64,000 nucleotides of DNA from Bactericera cockerelli. Its lineage: Eukaryota > Arthropoda > Insecta > Hemiptera > Triozidae. A program made the position numbers and the translations under genes. The notes beneath the pieces were generated by a model that was given only the letters and a program-made list of their open reading frames with translations, searched no databases and was not told the origin of the DNA. The stretch is taken from contig CM044958.1 in assembly GCA_024516035.1 (NCBI GenBank), forward strand, positions 29,357,755-29,421,754, in the 5' to 3' direction. Shown piece after piece: positions 36,759 to 49,545 of this stretch. How positions within the stretch are numbered: the stretch's first letter is position 1; each line of letters begins with the position of its first letter.

Positions 36759-39700
36759 ACCGCGATGTAGCGGAAAAAGTTTTTAAATATGAAAATTCCT
36801 AGCTATTTTTCATTAATTTATGATTATGACCATTAAGAAACCTACACATAGGTCTACATGAAATATACTAGACCCTAGATAAAGTATTCATTATTTATGA
36901 TTATGAATGATTGATGTGAATTTGATAATTCTGATATTAGATATGAGGAGATATGAGCTTCTAGGTCTAATTGAAAGAAGAAGAAGAAGAAAAAAAGAGT
37001 TTTTGAATATTTTTACATTTGCGTTAAAAAAACCCAAACCCCAAACATATGGACTCACAGCAGTACATTTACCAAATGTTCTTAGTCTCGTATAACTCAC
37101 TGAAATGTCAAATTATTTGGACCATATTTTTTAATGCGTATAAATAAAGACATCATCCCGACTAATTCACATCCCTCCTGCGTGTTTTTTAAAGTCTGGA
37201 GACCGGAAAAGCCTGTAAATAAGACGGATAGGTTTTTTAATACCTAAATCTAAAAATAGTCTCCGAAGTTATGAGTGAGATAGGTAGAAGTATGTTTTTT
37301 ACGTAATAAATGAGTTCTGGAATTAGGATGGCACGTGCCCTGTGATAGTTTACATATCATTGGGATAGGTTAGGTTTTGGAATTCAAAGGGGGAACCGTT
37401 TCAGCTGAAGGAACGTTTTTTTTTTAATAAACATACCTACTGTCTACTGTGCATATTGTCTAGGAATTTTACAGAATAAATGGGATTGCTCTAATTTTTA
37501 CAGGGTTACTGTGAATTATTTTATTCGCAAAAAACCTCAACAATAATTCGTTTTAAACATTGAATAAATTTATACTTTTAAGCCTTTTAAGCGTCTAACT
37601 GTAGAATGTGTAGATAGAAAAATACCACGGGCAAGTTAGACAAATAAGAAACAAATTCACAAATTGATAACCTCAGAGATGCTATGAAAACGCTAAGATC
37701 TTATTCATAGACTTCCTAAGACCTGAAACGATCTGTTGAAACAATCTCAACACTCTGGTGAGCAAAGCTCTGTGATACGTCTCAAAAGTTAGCCCGCGAA
37801 TGCGACAGACCCTGTTTGTTTCTCTTGTGGGGTTGATCACCTTTCATAAATAGATCTTATGGGTACGACATTATTTTTCTATTTCAATGTTTTTACCATA
37901 AAAAACACCGCGGAACAGATGAGGCAAGGAGAAACAGAACAGCTGCTTCTATTATTTTTTAAACCTCATAATTTGCAACTTTTTTAATGGCTCTATTAAT
38001 AGAAACATTACGGTGGTAGATCCAAGTCAACCCTGCCAGGAGGCCTGCGGTTTCTACCCCAAAATTAAAAAAATAGAGGCGTTAAATTAAGGGATTTAAT
38101 TGCGTAAATTGCGTTAGCATACAAAACAACACGTAACTATTCTGTCGACCAAATCCTTGTTTAAGAGCGAAGAACAATCTTGGATGGCTTTTTACCTATT
38201 CACCTAAACATTCAATTCTTTTAAACTATCTCCTCTAGAATCAAGTCAGTCAGTCTTTTTGGAATCTTTGTACTAGTGCATTAATGGTAATAAAGTACCT
38301 AATTGATGCTCCAAAGACGTAGGCGAGTCTTACACTCAAACTACGAACCCTACAACCTACAAGTATTGAACTTATTCTATAGGTATCTTCCGGTGAACCA
38401 CAGTGCAAGTATCAGATGATATAGACATCACCTTCCAACAGAAGTAGAAGAATACAATCGTTCTCAATTGGTATAGCCTTGTTTCCCTTGGATTCATAAG
38501 TAAATGTTTGCCTCACCACGTCCTCTGTGTGCAAAATCTTGTACCACAGTCATAAAGACACTCATTTCGCACCCAAATATCTGTGCCCAGACGTTCTTGC
38601 GTCATAAAACCGAGTGTGAACGCTTGTGTCTTGTGATCTCAGTACCACAATGGTTTAGTCATTCAGGCCGGTCCCTGTACTCCCTATCTGCCCATCTGAT
38701 GAGACTTGTCTGACGTCTGGAGCTATGAAATCGCCAAGGAGACGTATTCTGATTTCAAAGCCAGATAACTATTTCTTTTTATTATCACTCTTTTTGTTAT
38801 TCTGTTGAATTTCCAGGTAATACCATTTGATTCTCACTGCTCTTTGAAGATGCATTAGATATGAGGAAATTTTTCTCTGTAGCACAATATACTCAATTCC
38901 ATTCAAAAGATAATTGAAACGTTTTACAAGATGTACTTATTACACATAATACCTTAAGACGGATCTCATTGTCATGTTTTGACAGAGTAGCGTTCCAGAC
39001 TCGCATATGAATATGACCCATTCTTAACTTGATTATGACGCGAAAGATTATTTATCTCCTATGAAATCGGAATATTAAATTAAATGTAAGGAAAATTTGT
39101 TGACATTTTAGTGTTGATCCTTGACACCCGCAAGATGTCTGTAAAAGATAGCATCAGAAACACCAGCTTAAACCAGGAGTAATTCAAATATCCTTGGTTA
39201 AAATACAAGTGGGCCATCACATCAGTAAAAAAATGGGTATTATTAGAACTAGTTGTTTTGCTGTTATGGATTCAGTCTACACATATATACAAAAGTAGCG
39301 TCATAGGTAGTTTACTTCTATTAGTTTTGAATTTTACAAAATATTTTTAAATATCCAGAGAGCAGAGAGCAGGGTCTGGCGTTAAAATTTATTGATTTGT
39401 CGTCACTTCAAAGCAAACGAAACACAATTTATTAAGTCTGATAATATTGAGGCTGTCTCCTCGATAAATTTCTGGTCTACTTTATTCCCAGGATGTTGTT
39501 GTTATCGAAAAATTCTCTCTTCTCTTATTATGTTTTCACATTATATAAATTACTTGTTTTAGAATAATTTACGTTCGACTTTGTACTCTCTGCATTCTTT
39601 CAATTCCTTCGACTCTATCTGAGCGCACGGCAGTGCGCCAGGCCAAGTTCCAGCAAGCACGGCAGTGTATCTTTACACGAACCGATTCACCCGGTTTTTC

Positions 39701-39849
39701 ACACACTCATATCTTCGGTTCAATTGATTATAGAGATATGAAATTTGGAACAGAGATTGTCCTAATATCATTAAAAAGACATTGAAAATTTCAAGACTCT
39801 ATGCAAAAAACTTTCAGAGGAATGTAATTTTGAAATTTGAGATTTTGAA
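36759..39849. other. No gene seen; leader of the 39.9-kb repeat
   Basis: AT-rich DNA. From about 39625 a GC-richer leader (GCGCACGGCAGTGCGCC) precedes the (ACTG)n tract and tandem repeats and probably belongs to the same repeat element. Confidence 0.35.
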
Positions 39850-39900
39850 ACTGACTGACTGACTGACTGACTGATTGACTGACTGACTGACTGACTGACA
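39850..39900. repeat. (ACTG)n microsatellite
   Basis: About twelve ACTG units with one ATTG interruption, directly ahead of the tandem array. Confidence 0.95.
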
Positions 39901-39910
39901 GATCATCAAA

Positions 39911-41010
39911 ATTATGAGGCACTTCCCGACTACCTAGAAAGCTGAAATTTTGCATGATGGTAGGGTTTATTGTAAAAGTACAGGGAAAAATCTGAAAACC
40001 GAAACTTTCGCATTTATTATGCTGTTAAACGGTGTCGTTTTAGGGAGGAATATATATTATCGATTATGAATCTAAATTATGAAGCACTTCCCGACTACCT
40101 AGAAAGCTGAAATTTTGCATGATGGTAGGGTTTATTGTAAAAGTACAGGGAAAAAATCTGAAAAAGTTCTGAAAACAGTTAAACGGTGTCGTTTTAGGGA
40201 GGAACTATACTATATTATGTATATAAATTATGAGGCACTTCCTTACTACCTATAAGGCTGAAATTTTGCATACTGGTAGGGTTTATTGTAAAAGTACTGG
40301 GAAAAAACTGAAAACCGCAACTTTTTCACTTATCATGGTGTATAACGGTGTCGTTTTAGGGAGGAAATATATAATCGATTATGGATCTAAATTATGAGGC
40401 ACTTCCCTACTACCTAGAAAGCTGAAATTTTGCATGATGGTAGGGTTTATTGTAAAAGTACAGGGAAAAATCTGAAAAAGTTCTGAAAACAGTTAAACGG
40501 TGTCGTTTTAGGGAGGAACTATACTATATTATGTATATAAATTATGAGGCACTTCCTTACTACCTATAAGGCTGAAATTTTGCATACTGGTAGGGTTTAT
40601 TGTAAAAGTACTGGGAAAAAACTGAAAACCGCAACTTTTTCACTTATCATGGTGTATAACGGTGTCGTTTTAGGGAGGAAATATATAATCGATTATGGAT
40701 CTAAATTATGAGGCACTTCCCTACTACCTAGAAAGCTGAAATTTTGCATGATGGTAGGGTTTATTGTAAAAGTACAGGGAAAAATCTGAAAACCGGAACT
40801 TTTTCACTTCTCATGCTGTTAAACGGTGTCGTTTTAGGGAGGAAGTATACTCAATTATGCATATAAATTATGAGGCACTTCCCTACTACCTAGAAAGCTG
40901 AAATTTTGTATGGTGCTAGGGTTCATTGTAAAAGTACAGGGAAAAATCTGAAAACCGGCACTTTCGCACTATTTCCGCTGTTAAAGGGTGTCGTTTTAGG
41001 GAGCATATTA
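39911..41010. repeat. Seven-unit tandem array with dimeric order
   Basis: Units start at ATTATGAGGCACTTCC-type sequence at 39911, 40076, 40227, 40391, 40541, 40705 and 40867 (the second reads GAAGCAC). Lengths are 165, 151, 164, 150, 164, 162 and about 144. Each carries GCTGAAATTTTGCAT (GTAT in the last), GGTAGGGTTTATTGTAAAAG (or close) and GGTGTCGTTTTAGGGAG. Short (150-151) and long (164) types alternate, so 40076-40390 and 40391-40704 form two nearly identical ~315-bp dimers. No reading frame persists through the array. Confidence 0.93.
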
Positions 41011-41087
41011 AAGTGAAGAATCATGAAATTTTTCATAAAAAATAATGAAACTTGCTGTGAAACGAAGCATTTACAAAAAGTAATGAT

Positions 41088-41562
41088 ATCCCACAAAAAA
41101 CTACCGTTAAAAAAAGGGCCAAGTTCCAGAACTCCTATCCAAAAAGGTTTCGCCAATGAATGCAGTGATATCTTGTTTGCGGCCAAGTTATCTTGGTACT
41201 AAACTATTTCTTTTATTAACACCCGTTTTCTGAGTTCCTCATTTTGTATGTTTTTAACTGCAAACTATCCTCTCACTTGGCCAGTTTTATGCCATCGGTT
41301 GTATGGAATATTACCACTATATTTATAGGTACAGAATAATAATATAACCATCACAAGGAGCAAAACTGGCCAAGTTAGAGGATGGTTTGCAGTTAAAAAC
41401 ATACAAAATGAGGAACTCAGAAAACGGGTGTTAATAAAAGAAATAGTTTAGTACCAAGATAACTTGGCCGCAAACAAGATATCACTGCATTCATTGGCGA
41501 AACCTTTTTGGATAGGAGTTCTGGAACTTGGCCCTTTTTTTAACGGTAGTTTTTTGTGGGAT
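41088..41562. mobile_element. Foldback element, 201-bp arms
   Basis: Left arm 41088-41288 and right arm 41362-41562 are inverted copies 201 bp long with about two differences, around a 73-bp AT-rich loop. The outer ends read ATCCCACAAAAAACTACCG. AATGAT occurs just outside both ends (41082 and 41565), but with a 2-bp offset on the right, so a target duplication is uncertain. The arms hold no recognised gene. It starts about 80 bp after the tandem array. It could be a foldback transposon or an inverted duplication formed at replication. Confidence 0.85.
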
Positions 41563-42944
41563 TGAATGATTCATTTGAATTTAATAAAAAAAAAAGGAAT
41601 CTTTCCTAACAATGTATTGCAAACAAAATAATATAAGAGCTAAAAAGACTTCAAAAAATAATGCATCAGTGAGAATTTGTAATAAAACGTTGACATCAAT
41701 GAGATCTACACATACAACTACAACAAAAACCCCAGGTATTAGAGATTGGATAGATGTTCAGTTCAAAAATAGAGAACATTTTCTACTTGATTTTATAGAC
41801 AACATTTTCTATATAAAAAAGATTTTCCATAAGTTATCCTAGATAAGGCTCGTATCCCGAAAAGTAAAAGAAAAAGACTGAATAGGAACAGGAGATAAAA
41901 TTATTTGATTCCATCTCTGTTCGTTAGATCGTGCCGTGTCCATCTACATTATTCAATAGGGCACATACCTACCATAAAATGAAAGAATGTCTATCTCCTG
42001 TAAGAACTTCCGGTCCTAAAAACCAAAACTTGAGTCGAACTCGATCAAAATACACTAACGTCCAACAATAATCAAATCAGTACAATGATATAATGTTATA
42101 ACAAGTGTTTGTATTCTGAAGTATAATAAAATAATCACTACAAAGAACAACAAAGGAAATATGGAATCAATTTAATAACCAACAATGTACCCGGCCCGTC
42201 GGTCTGAATGATCGTATAACCAAGTAACCCTACTGAACCTGTGGGTTAGGGTTATTATCATTTAATTTGAGAGAGAGAGGAGCTTCTCCAGCGTTGGAAT
42301 CGTGAGCAGTCTGAAAACAACCCGGGGAGATCTTGTGCCTCACATCTCTGTCTAAACTCTAAAGGATCTAAAAATATATGATTCAGATTCTCAGTCGAGA
42401 TTTACCCAGTTTTTTATTTTCTTCTTCTTCTTCTTTCCAAGTTGAGCTATAGGTACCATACTTTAGAGACCTCGGGACTTCAGATGTTCACACAAGACCT
42501 GTGTGTGCGGTTTCAAGGCCTCCAGGGGGGTTTTCTGAAGATGCCCTCACCTTTATGACCTCTGCATGTCTCTGTGTTTTTTTTTTTTCTAACTCAGATA
42601 ACTCTTCTTTGGGAGCCCGATAACTTGTGTTGTATTTGTATATCATGTTAACCTGTTTATTATTGTGTTCCATGGTTTCATTATTTTCTTTCATGTTGAG
42701 GGTACTTCATCCTTTGACGACGTGTCTTGGTGGTAATTGTGAGAACTATGAGGGCGGGGAATCTATAGACAGCTGGTCCTAACACAGCATGATCTCACAC
42801 TATGAAAGGGATAGCTCCTAATTAATTCCGAGTAATATTATTGAAATTTTAATTTAAATATTAAAGTAAGAACACTATCACATCTATTGAAGGTTGTATA
42901 TAATTATGATCCATGCCACTGACAAATCATATTTTGAGTATTCT
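41563..42944. other. No gene seen
   Basis: AT-rich DNA. A minus-strand frame at 42488-42694 reads RAPKEELSELEKKKTQRHAE, which is protein-like but unrecognised. A (TTC)n tract lies near 42420. Confidence 0.3.
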
Positions 42945-42974
42945 ACTTTCTATTACCTATAAGGTATAGAAAGT
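42945..42974 (+). repeat. Hairpin related to elements A and B
   Basis: ACTTTCTAT...ATAGAAAGT hairpin followed by ATT, like the heads of elements A (2128) and B (20996). No microsatellite or matching 3' end was found downstream, so it may be a truncated head. Confidence 0.35.
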
Positions 42975-43967
42975 ATTTGTTAATATTGTCCCTGATGTCG
43001 ACGCAATAACAAATTAGGTAGATTATTTATGTCATTGACTTAAACCAAAGCTTCTGAATAAAAGTCTACTCCAAATTAAACTTGAACTTCTCATACATTA
43101 TAGCTGCAAAAATTCTCAATTTAAATCTCTATTCTATGTAGGTTAGTTTGAAATACGTTTTGCTGATGATACCGACACCACTTCGCAACCTGTTACTATA
43201 AACAGATCCTCTACACATAATCTACCCACTCTAATAAAATTTTATGAATGGTAGAAGAAGGCCTATGAATAATAAAAATGTATTATACAGATATGATAAA
43301 TAATGGAATGAAAATTACCATTATAAATAATAAGAATTAACTACCTCGTAAACAGGGTGAGTAGAAATCCTTTCTTTTAATGGAAATTAATCGTGAAAAT
43401 TAAGGAAGGGAAAAATTACGTACATAGAAAACAATAGAAATTCACCGCAACCAGTCACACCACCCTATATAAAATAAATAGTGGTGGCTATGACACTTAT
43501 AGATGACATGGGGGTGAATTTTTCAAGAGCAAAAATCAACCAGTACTTATAAGGGGGGGGTTCGTTAACAAAGCATTGTTATTTCTGGGAGTGCTGTGGC
43601 TGGTGTGATGGTGCAAAAACAACTGTTGGTCACAATTGTGTCACTCTTGTCCTGTCTCAGGGGAGATTCATCCCCCCACCCCGCTTCATCAGACTCCGAG
43701 ACTAGAAGAACATGGATTCTCACTTTGAGGATGTAAACCAACAGAACTGGTGATTTTCATTTCAATATTCAATTTCTCAGATGATGTTTCAAGACAAACC
43801 ACAAACAAAGAATTTTTATACCGGACATTGAAAAGGATAGGGAACTAAACGGAAAAGTTAAACGTAATGATCTTAACGGAGAGTTGAGAATTTGCCTCTG
43901 CCAAGAATTGAGCAAATATGTAATAGGTACTATGATAGCAGTTCAACAAATTACAAAGACGCAAACA
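42975..43967. other. No gene seen
   Basis: AT-rich DNA with a G run near 43553. No coding signal. Confidence 0.4.
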
Positions 43968-44400
43968 ATACTGCACAAATTACAAATATAATTGAATACT
44001 GTGTAGTGAGCAATACTGAACAAATTACAAATATAATTGAAGACACTGTGGCAGAGCGAGTTAGCGCGCTAGGCATTGCACACATGGTGACCTGGGTTCA
44101 ATTCCCAGCGGGGGAGGATTTTTTCTGCTCTGTACTTGGATGTTCGGGGTCCACTCATACCTCGTGAGGAAAAATGAGTAGTTACTTGAATGAGTAACGA
44201 CCAGTGGCGGCATTACCAGAGTAAAAAGAAATTAATGTAATAGAATAATTCGAAATGTAAAGGAGGCTCTTAGTAATGCTGCGCTACCCACAAATATTGT
44301 GAAGAGGCCTTGTGCTTCACCACAAAGAAATTCGTACATACATAATTGAAGACTTTGCAGTGAGCAATACTGAACAAATTACAAAGACGCAAACAAGACA
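43968..44400. repeat. Direct repeats split by a SINE-like sequence
   Basis: CAATACTG-ACAAATTACAAA-type units occur at about 43968 and 44010 and again near 44363. ATAATTGAAGAC occurs at both about 44034 and 44342, on either side of the tRNA-like segment at 44051-44215. Confidence 0.6.
44051..44215 (+). mobile_element. tRNA-derived SINE-like element
   Basis: Begins GCAGAGCGAGTTAGCGCGCT (box A-like) and carries GGTTCAATTCC at 44095-44105, a near-consensus Pol III box B with the usual spacing. A non-tRNA body follows (TTCGGGGTCCACTCATACC). It does not fold as a complete tRNA. The family expectation is Pol III transcription and mobilisation by a partner LINE. The 3' end is uncertain, and there is no clear poly(A). 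Confidence 0.6.
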
Positions 44401-46756
44401 AACTTTCTACAAGAAATAATTTAAAACATATCTCAATCAAGTTTTGCTTTGCCTTGCTAAAATCCATAGAATGGGCGGATCGAAATAAATTTGCCATGTC
44501 CAAAATACTCAAGGATGTTCACCTACCAGTCATCAATACAAGGCACTGCAGCCGAATATATCTCATGCATGTGGATCCAAATACGCGTCAGAAATCCTCA
44601 GAACCAAACTAACCGATAAACGTTAATAACATCAACTTGGTTATTGGTTTACCTTCAAACTTTTAAGTGAGCCCGTCGCCGGGTTAAAAATGTTAAAATA
44701 CCTCGAGAATTTTAATTCATGATGAAATGAGCCCGTTTAATTTGGTTTTATTATTTAACAATTTCTAAACGTACCCAATACCTACTAAGTCAATTTTATT
44801 ATGTAGGTACCTGGTACGGTACCTATTAAAATTTAAGTATATGTAGATTTTACTTGGGTGGGTAAGTAACTAGGTATCCTGCAGAGACTCAAGTAGGTAC
44901 CTACTCATAGATTGCTATTAGAAATAGATCCATCCTACAATATAATTTATTCTAGTCTTTTAGAGGACTGATTCTTTTCTGAGAAGGTTGGATCATCTAA
45001 GAGTAAGTTCTCACTATAGCGATTGTTCCTTTCTTTTGTTGTCATCAACATGAAAACGGTCGTTTTCAAAAATCTAGAAACACTAAATTTTGCATTTTCA
45101 TCAATTAAAAAATTCAGAATTTTCCAGCACCTCAAAAGAGAGCTCGATACGGTAAGGAGTTGGAATCACCAAGAAGATCCGAAGCTCAGCAAGGACTCAG
45201 TCCAAGTCAGAACCGGTCCGAACCTCAAGCTTGAATGATTATCATGGTTCCCCAAACTAAAAATTTATAATCGAAAAAAGTAATATTAATATCGAGTCCC
45301 GTACGTCCAGGTAGACACAGAGAGATTAAAAAACTCGTTTCCTCTCGCCGTGGAAGATGAAATTAAAAGCAATTTAATAATTACGAAAAAAAAAACAATA
45401 ATATAAGAAGAATATCTGAAAATGAAAGAGATTTGGGATTACTGCCTCGGGCTTGGGTTCCTATTATCCATAGCCTGATGAGGAAGGCCAACGATTTTAA
45501 CACCAGAGCTTCGATGTTTGTATACGGAACATCATTTGAACTTGGTCTAATATTCTTTTGGTTTTCATCATTTTGACTTTCCTCGAGTGTGTTATTATTA
45601 AATATCGCGTCAGCTCACACTACTGTTCTAGTAATAGTAAAGTAAGAAAGAAATTAAATAGATTTACAATGAAGAAAGAGGAAGTGATAAAGAAGGGTAT
45701 AGCCGTGTATCTGAAGCTAATAAACATCATTTTTAAACAGTTACCGAGCAATAACTCCTCCTGATCTATTGATTACCCAGGATCGAATTAAATCAGTAAC
45801 TAATTAATTACCATAATAAAAAACAGAAGAAATTAAAAGGCGCGTCGTATAAGATTTTTATTCACTGATAGGTAATAAATAGACTGCTGTAATCTTCAAG
45901 TTTACGAGGAGAGAGCGAATTTATCAACAATGAGGTATGCGAGTGATCTAACTCTGCTTCTTCAATATGAGAATTGAAGAAAAAAATTGAAGGTATAAAA
46001 AAATCCATTATAAAAACAATCGATGTCGATATTTATTCATTATCATGTATTCGCGATATAATCATCAAAAAAGGAACTGTGAGAGATATTTGATGTAATT
46101 GCACTTTATTATAACATTTACAATTTCGTACGGCCTCTACTGAATTAGTCTAAAAACTTAATAGATCCATTTTTTCCGCTTTATAGGAAACGGAAGCGTC
46201 TACATTGCAAGACGTCGTCTGTGAAGATGCAAAGAAAGAAGGCTATAATTCCACTCTTCTGGCTTTGCTGAAGACGAGTAGGTTAGAACATATGTTCTCG
46301 GACATTGAGAACACCAGATAGCAAAGTTGAACTAGACAGAATAGAATCTATAAGTCAAGTTGTTAGTAGTTCTAGCAGTGGTACAAGCTTCAACAGGAGG
46401 CTTGGACTGCGTTAACACGTCGTACACAGTAACAACATAGGTGGTAAACTAATATTATACAACATTAAAATCACACAATGACTCGAGGAAAGCCAAACAA
46501 CAATTAGAAGAAGAAACAATTTAAGATGGTTACCGCTAGTTCAAGGATGATAGAAATGGCAAATAGGATTGTACAAGGAAGATTTCCCTCTTTTTATAGA
46601 ATCAGTTCTATACAAGTAATGTATAACATTATTAGATAAGTTTTCCAATATTGATAGTTCATTTTATTAGGTAAAAATATTGCGCTCAGAACACAAGTCT
46701 TAAGGAAAATAGGTTGGATTTTTGACCAACCTTAAAACTAGATATTACGTGGTGCT
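44401..46756. other. No gene seen
   Basis: AT-rich DNA. The patches near 45120-45240 and 46190-46280 are less AT-rich but unrecognised. Confidence 0.35.
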
Positions 46757-46850
46757 CTTACTCTCGAAATCTCTAAATCTCCCTTTCAAATTTCGTTCAA
46801 ATAACACAATCATAGTTCAGTTGAAAGGGAGATTTGGGGATTATGAGAGT
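46757..46850. repeat. Imperfect inverted repeat
   Basis: ACTCTCGAAATCTC...CTCCCTTTCAA and TTGAAAGGGAGATT...ATGAGAGT face each other across about 32 bp, with several mismatches. Confidence 0.55.
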
Positions 46851-46928
46851 GAGAAAGTTTTCTGGAATGAGGCCGTGGTCAATTGGTCATCTTTTCAAAT
46901 AAGTAACTTAATTTCATGTTATGTCGGT

Positions 46929-47063
46929 AATCGAACTCCCAGTAAATAAAGTGGCTGTATGGGCTTATTTTTGGCCCACTGCCAATCTTCTAAAAAAAAA
47001 AAAAAAAAAAAAAAACTCCCAGTAAGTGCGTTAGATCTCTACACCATTAAGGCGAGATTTCTG
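46929..47063 (-). mobile_element. tRNA-like SINE head, interrupted
   Basis: With the insert at 46946-47013 removed, the minus strand reads TTAATGGTGTAGAGATCTAA (box A-like) and then GGGAGTTCGATTACC (box B-like) at the normal tRNA spacing. It probably derives from a tRNA-related SINE and was split by a later retroposition. Confidence 0.55.
46946..47013 (+). mobile_element. Very short poly(A) retroposon
   Basis: A 46-base body (beginning ATAAAGTGGCTGTATGGGC and ending CCAATCTTCT) is followed by 22-24 A. It is flanked by the 12-bp direct repeat AACTCCCAGTAA (46934-46945 and 47014-47025). Perfect duplication plus poly(A) is the signature of LINE-machinery retroposition. The body can pair AGT and GGGC with GCCC and ACT as a bulged hairpin, like some LINE 3' ends. 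It is probably an extremely 5'-truncated LINE or SINE. Confidence 0.85.
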
Positions 47064-49394
47064 ATTCAACCTGATCATGAATAAAGCAGAGATCTAATAA
47101 GATCTAATAAGTTCAAACTGAGTGAATCTCACACGATAGAAAAAGAGTTAAATGAGAAGAAATTCCAAGATGCGGGCGATAGATTTTGAAATCGTTTAAT
47201 TATTTATCGACTTCTTACATAATACCAGGGAAACGTTCTCGATTTTTTAAATAGTAACCAATTGATTATTTATTCTATTAGGACAAAATATTTTGGGTAG
47301 ACATTTTCGACTTGATTTTGAAAATGAAATATACCGGGTGATCCTAAGGAGAGGTAACATTGCTCTGGGAAAGCTTGAAGTAGGATACTCTTTTGGTAGA
47401 ATAGGTATCATTATTAAGCAAAATATGTAGATCCAGATGATGGTATGAATTATGATGGTCTGAATGTTTCGCTAAGAGACTTCAGGTCAGGAGATATACG
47501 GTACCAATACAGCAATGTCACGCCAAGACATAATAAATCGTTGGAATTTAAGAGGGTGATTAGATTTCGAATTAAGTAGAGAGCCAGAACAAAACAAATG
47601 AGTAAAACATGCACAAGTAGTTTGGAAAAAAAGTGAAAGAAGAAGATATGGTATAATTGTTAAAAAATGCTATACCTGACTTAAAACATCACAAAATTCT
47701 ATTATACCCAACATAATGCATTGAATTCATAGTCCTATTCACACAATGAACTCTATTAAAGAAAATTAGATGAAGTAGGGTTTTATGAAAGTAATACTTC
47801 AATTCAAATTTTACAGGATTTCAAGCATATAGAATAATGTATGAAGATTGTTTATGTTTAAAGAATAATCAACAGAAGAAATAAATTAATTATAAATATT
47901 AAATAAAATGAATTTAAATGTTGTAATTATTATAGAAATGTATGAATTATTAATATAGAATTGAATAGATTAATTGGTGGAAGTAATATTAAGTCGTATG
48001 AATATTACAGATTAAAATTATTATGAAGATTGTGGAAATTTAATTTATCTGAATGATAATTAATCGAATATTTAAATAAGATAAAATATCAATTCAATTA
48101 AACAAATAATATCTTTCGTTTTGGTTATTCATCTCTCCAGCGAAATCGTTTTTGGTATAATTTACAAGAAAGTCCACAAAATATTTAGCAATCAAACAAA
48201 TATTCAACAACATTTCAAAAGCCTACTCCTACTAGCTGAATTTGACAAAAGTTGCAAAACAAAACAATCAGTTTTGGTTATAGATGTTGAAAAATTATGG
48301 GTAAAAACCATTTATTTCGATACAATTTATTACAAAGAAACTCACTCTCCTTGCTCAAAAAAATAACCCAGTTTTTACCACAGAACGAAAAATAAACCTA
48401 TTGCCTACCTACTTAATTATAATTAATTTATATTAAAACAAATACTTTCTATAACAATATATTGATCAAAAAACCTGTGTACAAGATATTTATACATTTC
48501 TTTTGATTTTTGTGTACAGGGTTAAAATAATAAGGTAGGTAATTTAAAAAATGTTTTTGTTAACCATATTACAATGCACCATATTACAGGTTATCTCCAA
48601 AGGTAAGAAATAATAAAATTAGTCTAATTACACCCTTTTGACATCTCTACTAACTGGCAAAGAAGGTTGATTCAATAAACTTTATAATAATAATATTAAT
48701 CCATTTAGTGTGTACGAGATATTTTTTTTTTTTTTTTAGATCAATTTGATTTTTTTTTTCTTGTCAATTTTTAATTAAGTTTCTCGACACAAGCCATAAA
48801 ATAGTATATGGGAAAAAGACTACAAAAGAGAAATCTCAAGTCAACCTTGTAGGTAAAACATATCTGTAACCTGTTGATTAATAGATAGTAAACGTTGAAA
48901 ATAAGTACCAATACTGAAGAAGATACAAGGTATTGATAAGGGACACATCAATAGTATTATGGAATTAGAAAAGGGACAATACAAAACTTGGAACTATTAA
49001 TTAGGAACTGTACGACCAATATACTATTGTGGAAGGTTTTGTTGGTCTTTGGTGCCCCAGAATCAAAAAACCAAAGGGTCTCACAAGATTTTTGTCATTG
49101 AGGGTCTTGGGTATGATTTTGATTATAGGGTTGATATAATGATTTCTTTCCCATATTATTTCGGTCCATTTTATTACGACGCGATGATTGGGAGGCCTGT
49201 CAACGGGAAGCACAAAGCTTACTTCAAAAATATTGAGACAAGGAATTGACACATGGTTGCAATAAAATACAAGCAAATAATTTACTCTGGTCAAAGTCAT
49301 GCATGTACAAGTCTACATTTTTTTATTATTTTTTTGCTTTAAGTTTTTTACATCGAGGTTATTCGAGATTTGCTATCCAAATTAACCTCACGCA
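47064..49394. other. No gene seen
   Basis: Very AT-rich, especially 47850-48110. A T16 run lies at 48722-48737. Overlapping frames on both strands at 49001-49300 have no recognised motif. Confidence 0.35.
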
Positions 49395-49545
49395 GTCTGG
49401 GTTGGGTGGCGAAAAGCCAGCAGCACCACGAAAGTACGAAGCTGGACGTCACCACCAAGTCTTCAACTTGCTGAACGTTGTTTAACATCAGCGATCTTAC
49501 TAGTATGTTCAACGTGCAATCAACTGACAATGGCTTTAAGACCAG
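49395..49545 (+). repeat. Dispersed repeat family R4, copy 3
   Basis: Shares CAGTCTGGGTTGGGT, CACCAAGTCTTCAACTTGCT, GAACGTTGTTTAACATCAGC and GTTCAACGTGCAATC with the copy at 56465, in the same order and orientation. Confidence 0.6.

Noticed and set aside
40923..41186. 87-codon minus-strand frame
   Set aside because: Runs across the end of the tandem array into the foldback arm, so it is a composite of repeats.
44203..44212. CAGTGGCGGC as a hAT terminus
   Set aside because: No inverted partner or 8-bp duplication found. The same core also occurs near 2708 without hAT context.
47333..47360. CCGGGTGATCC as another CAGGGTG-type transposon end
   Set aside because: Only a partial match and no inverted partner found nearby.
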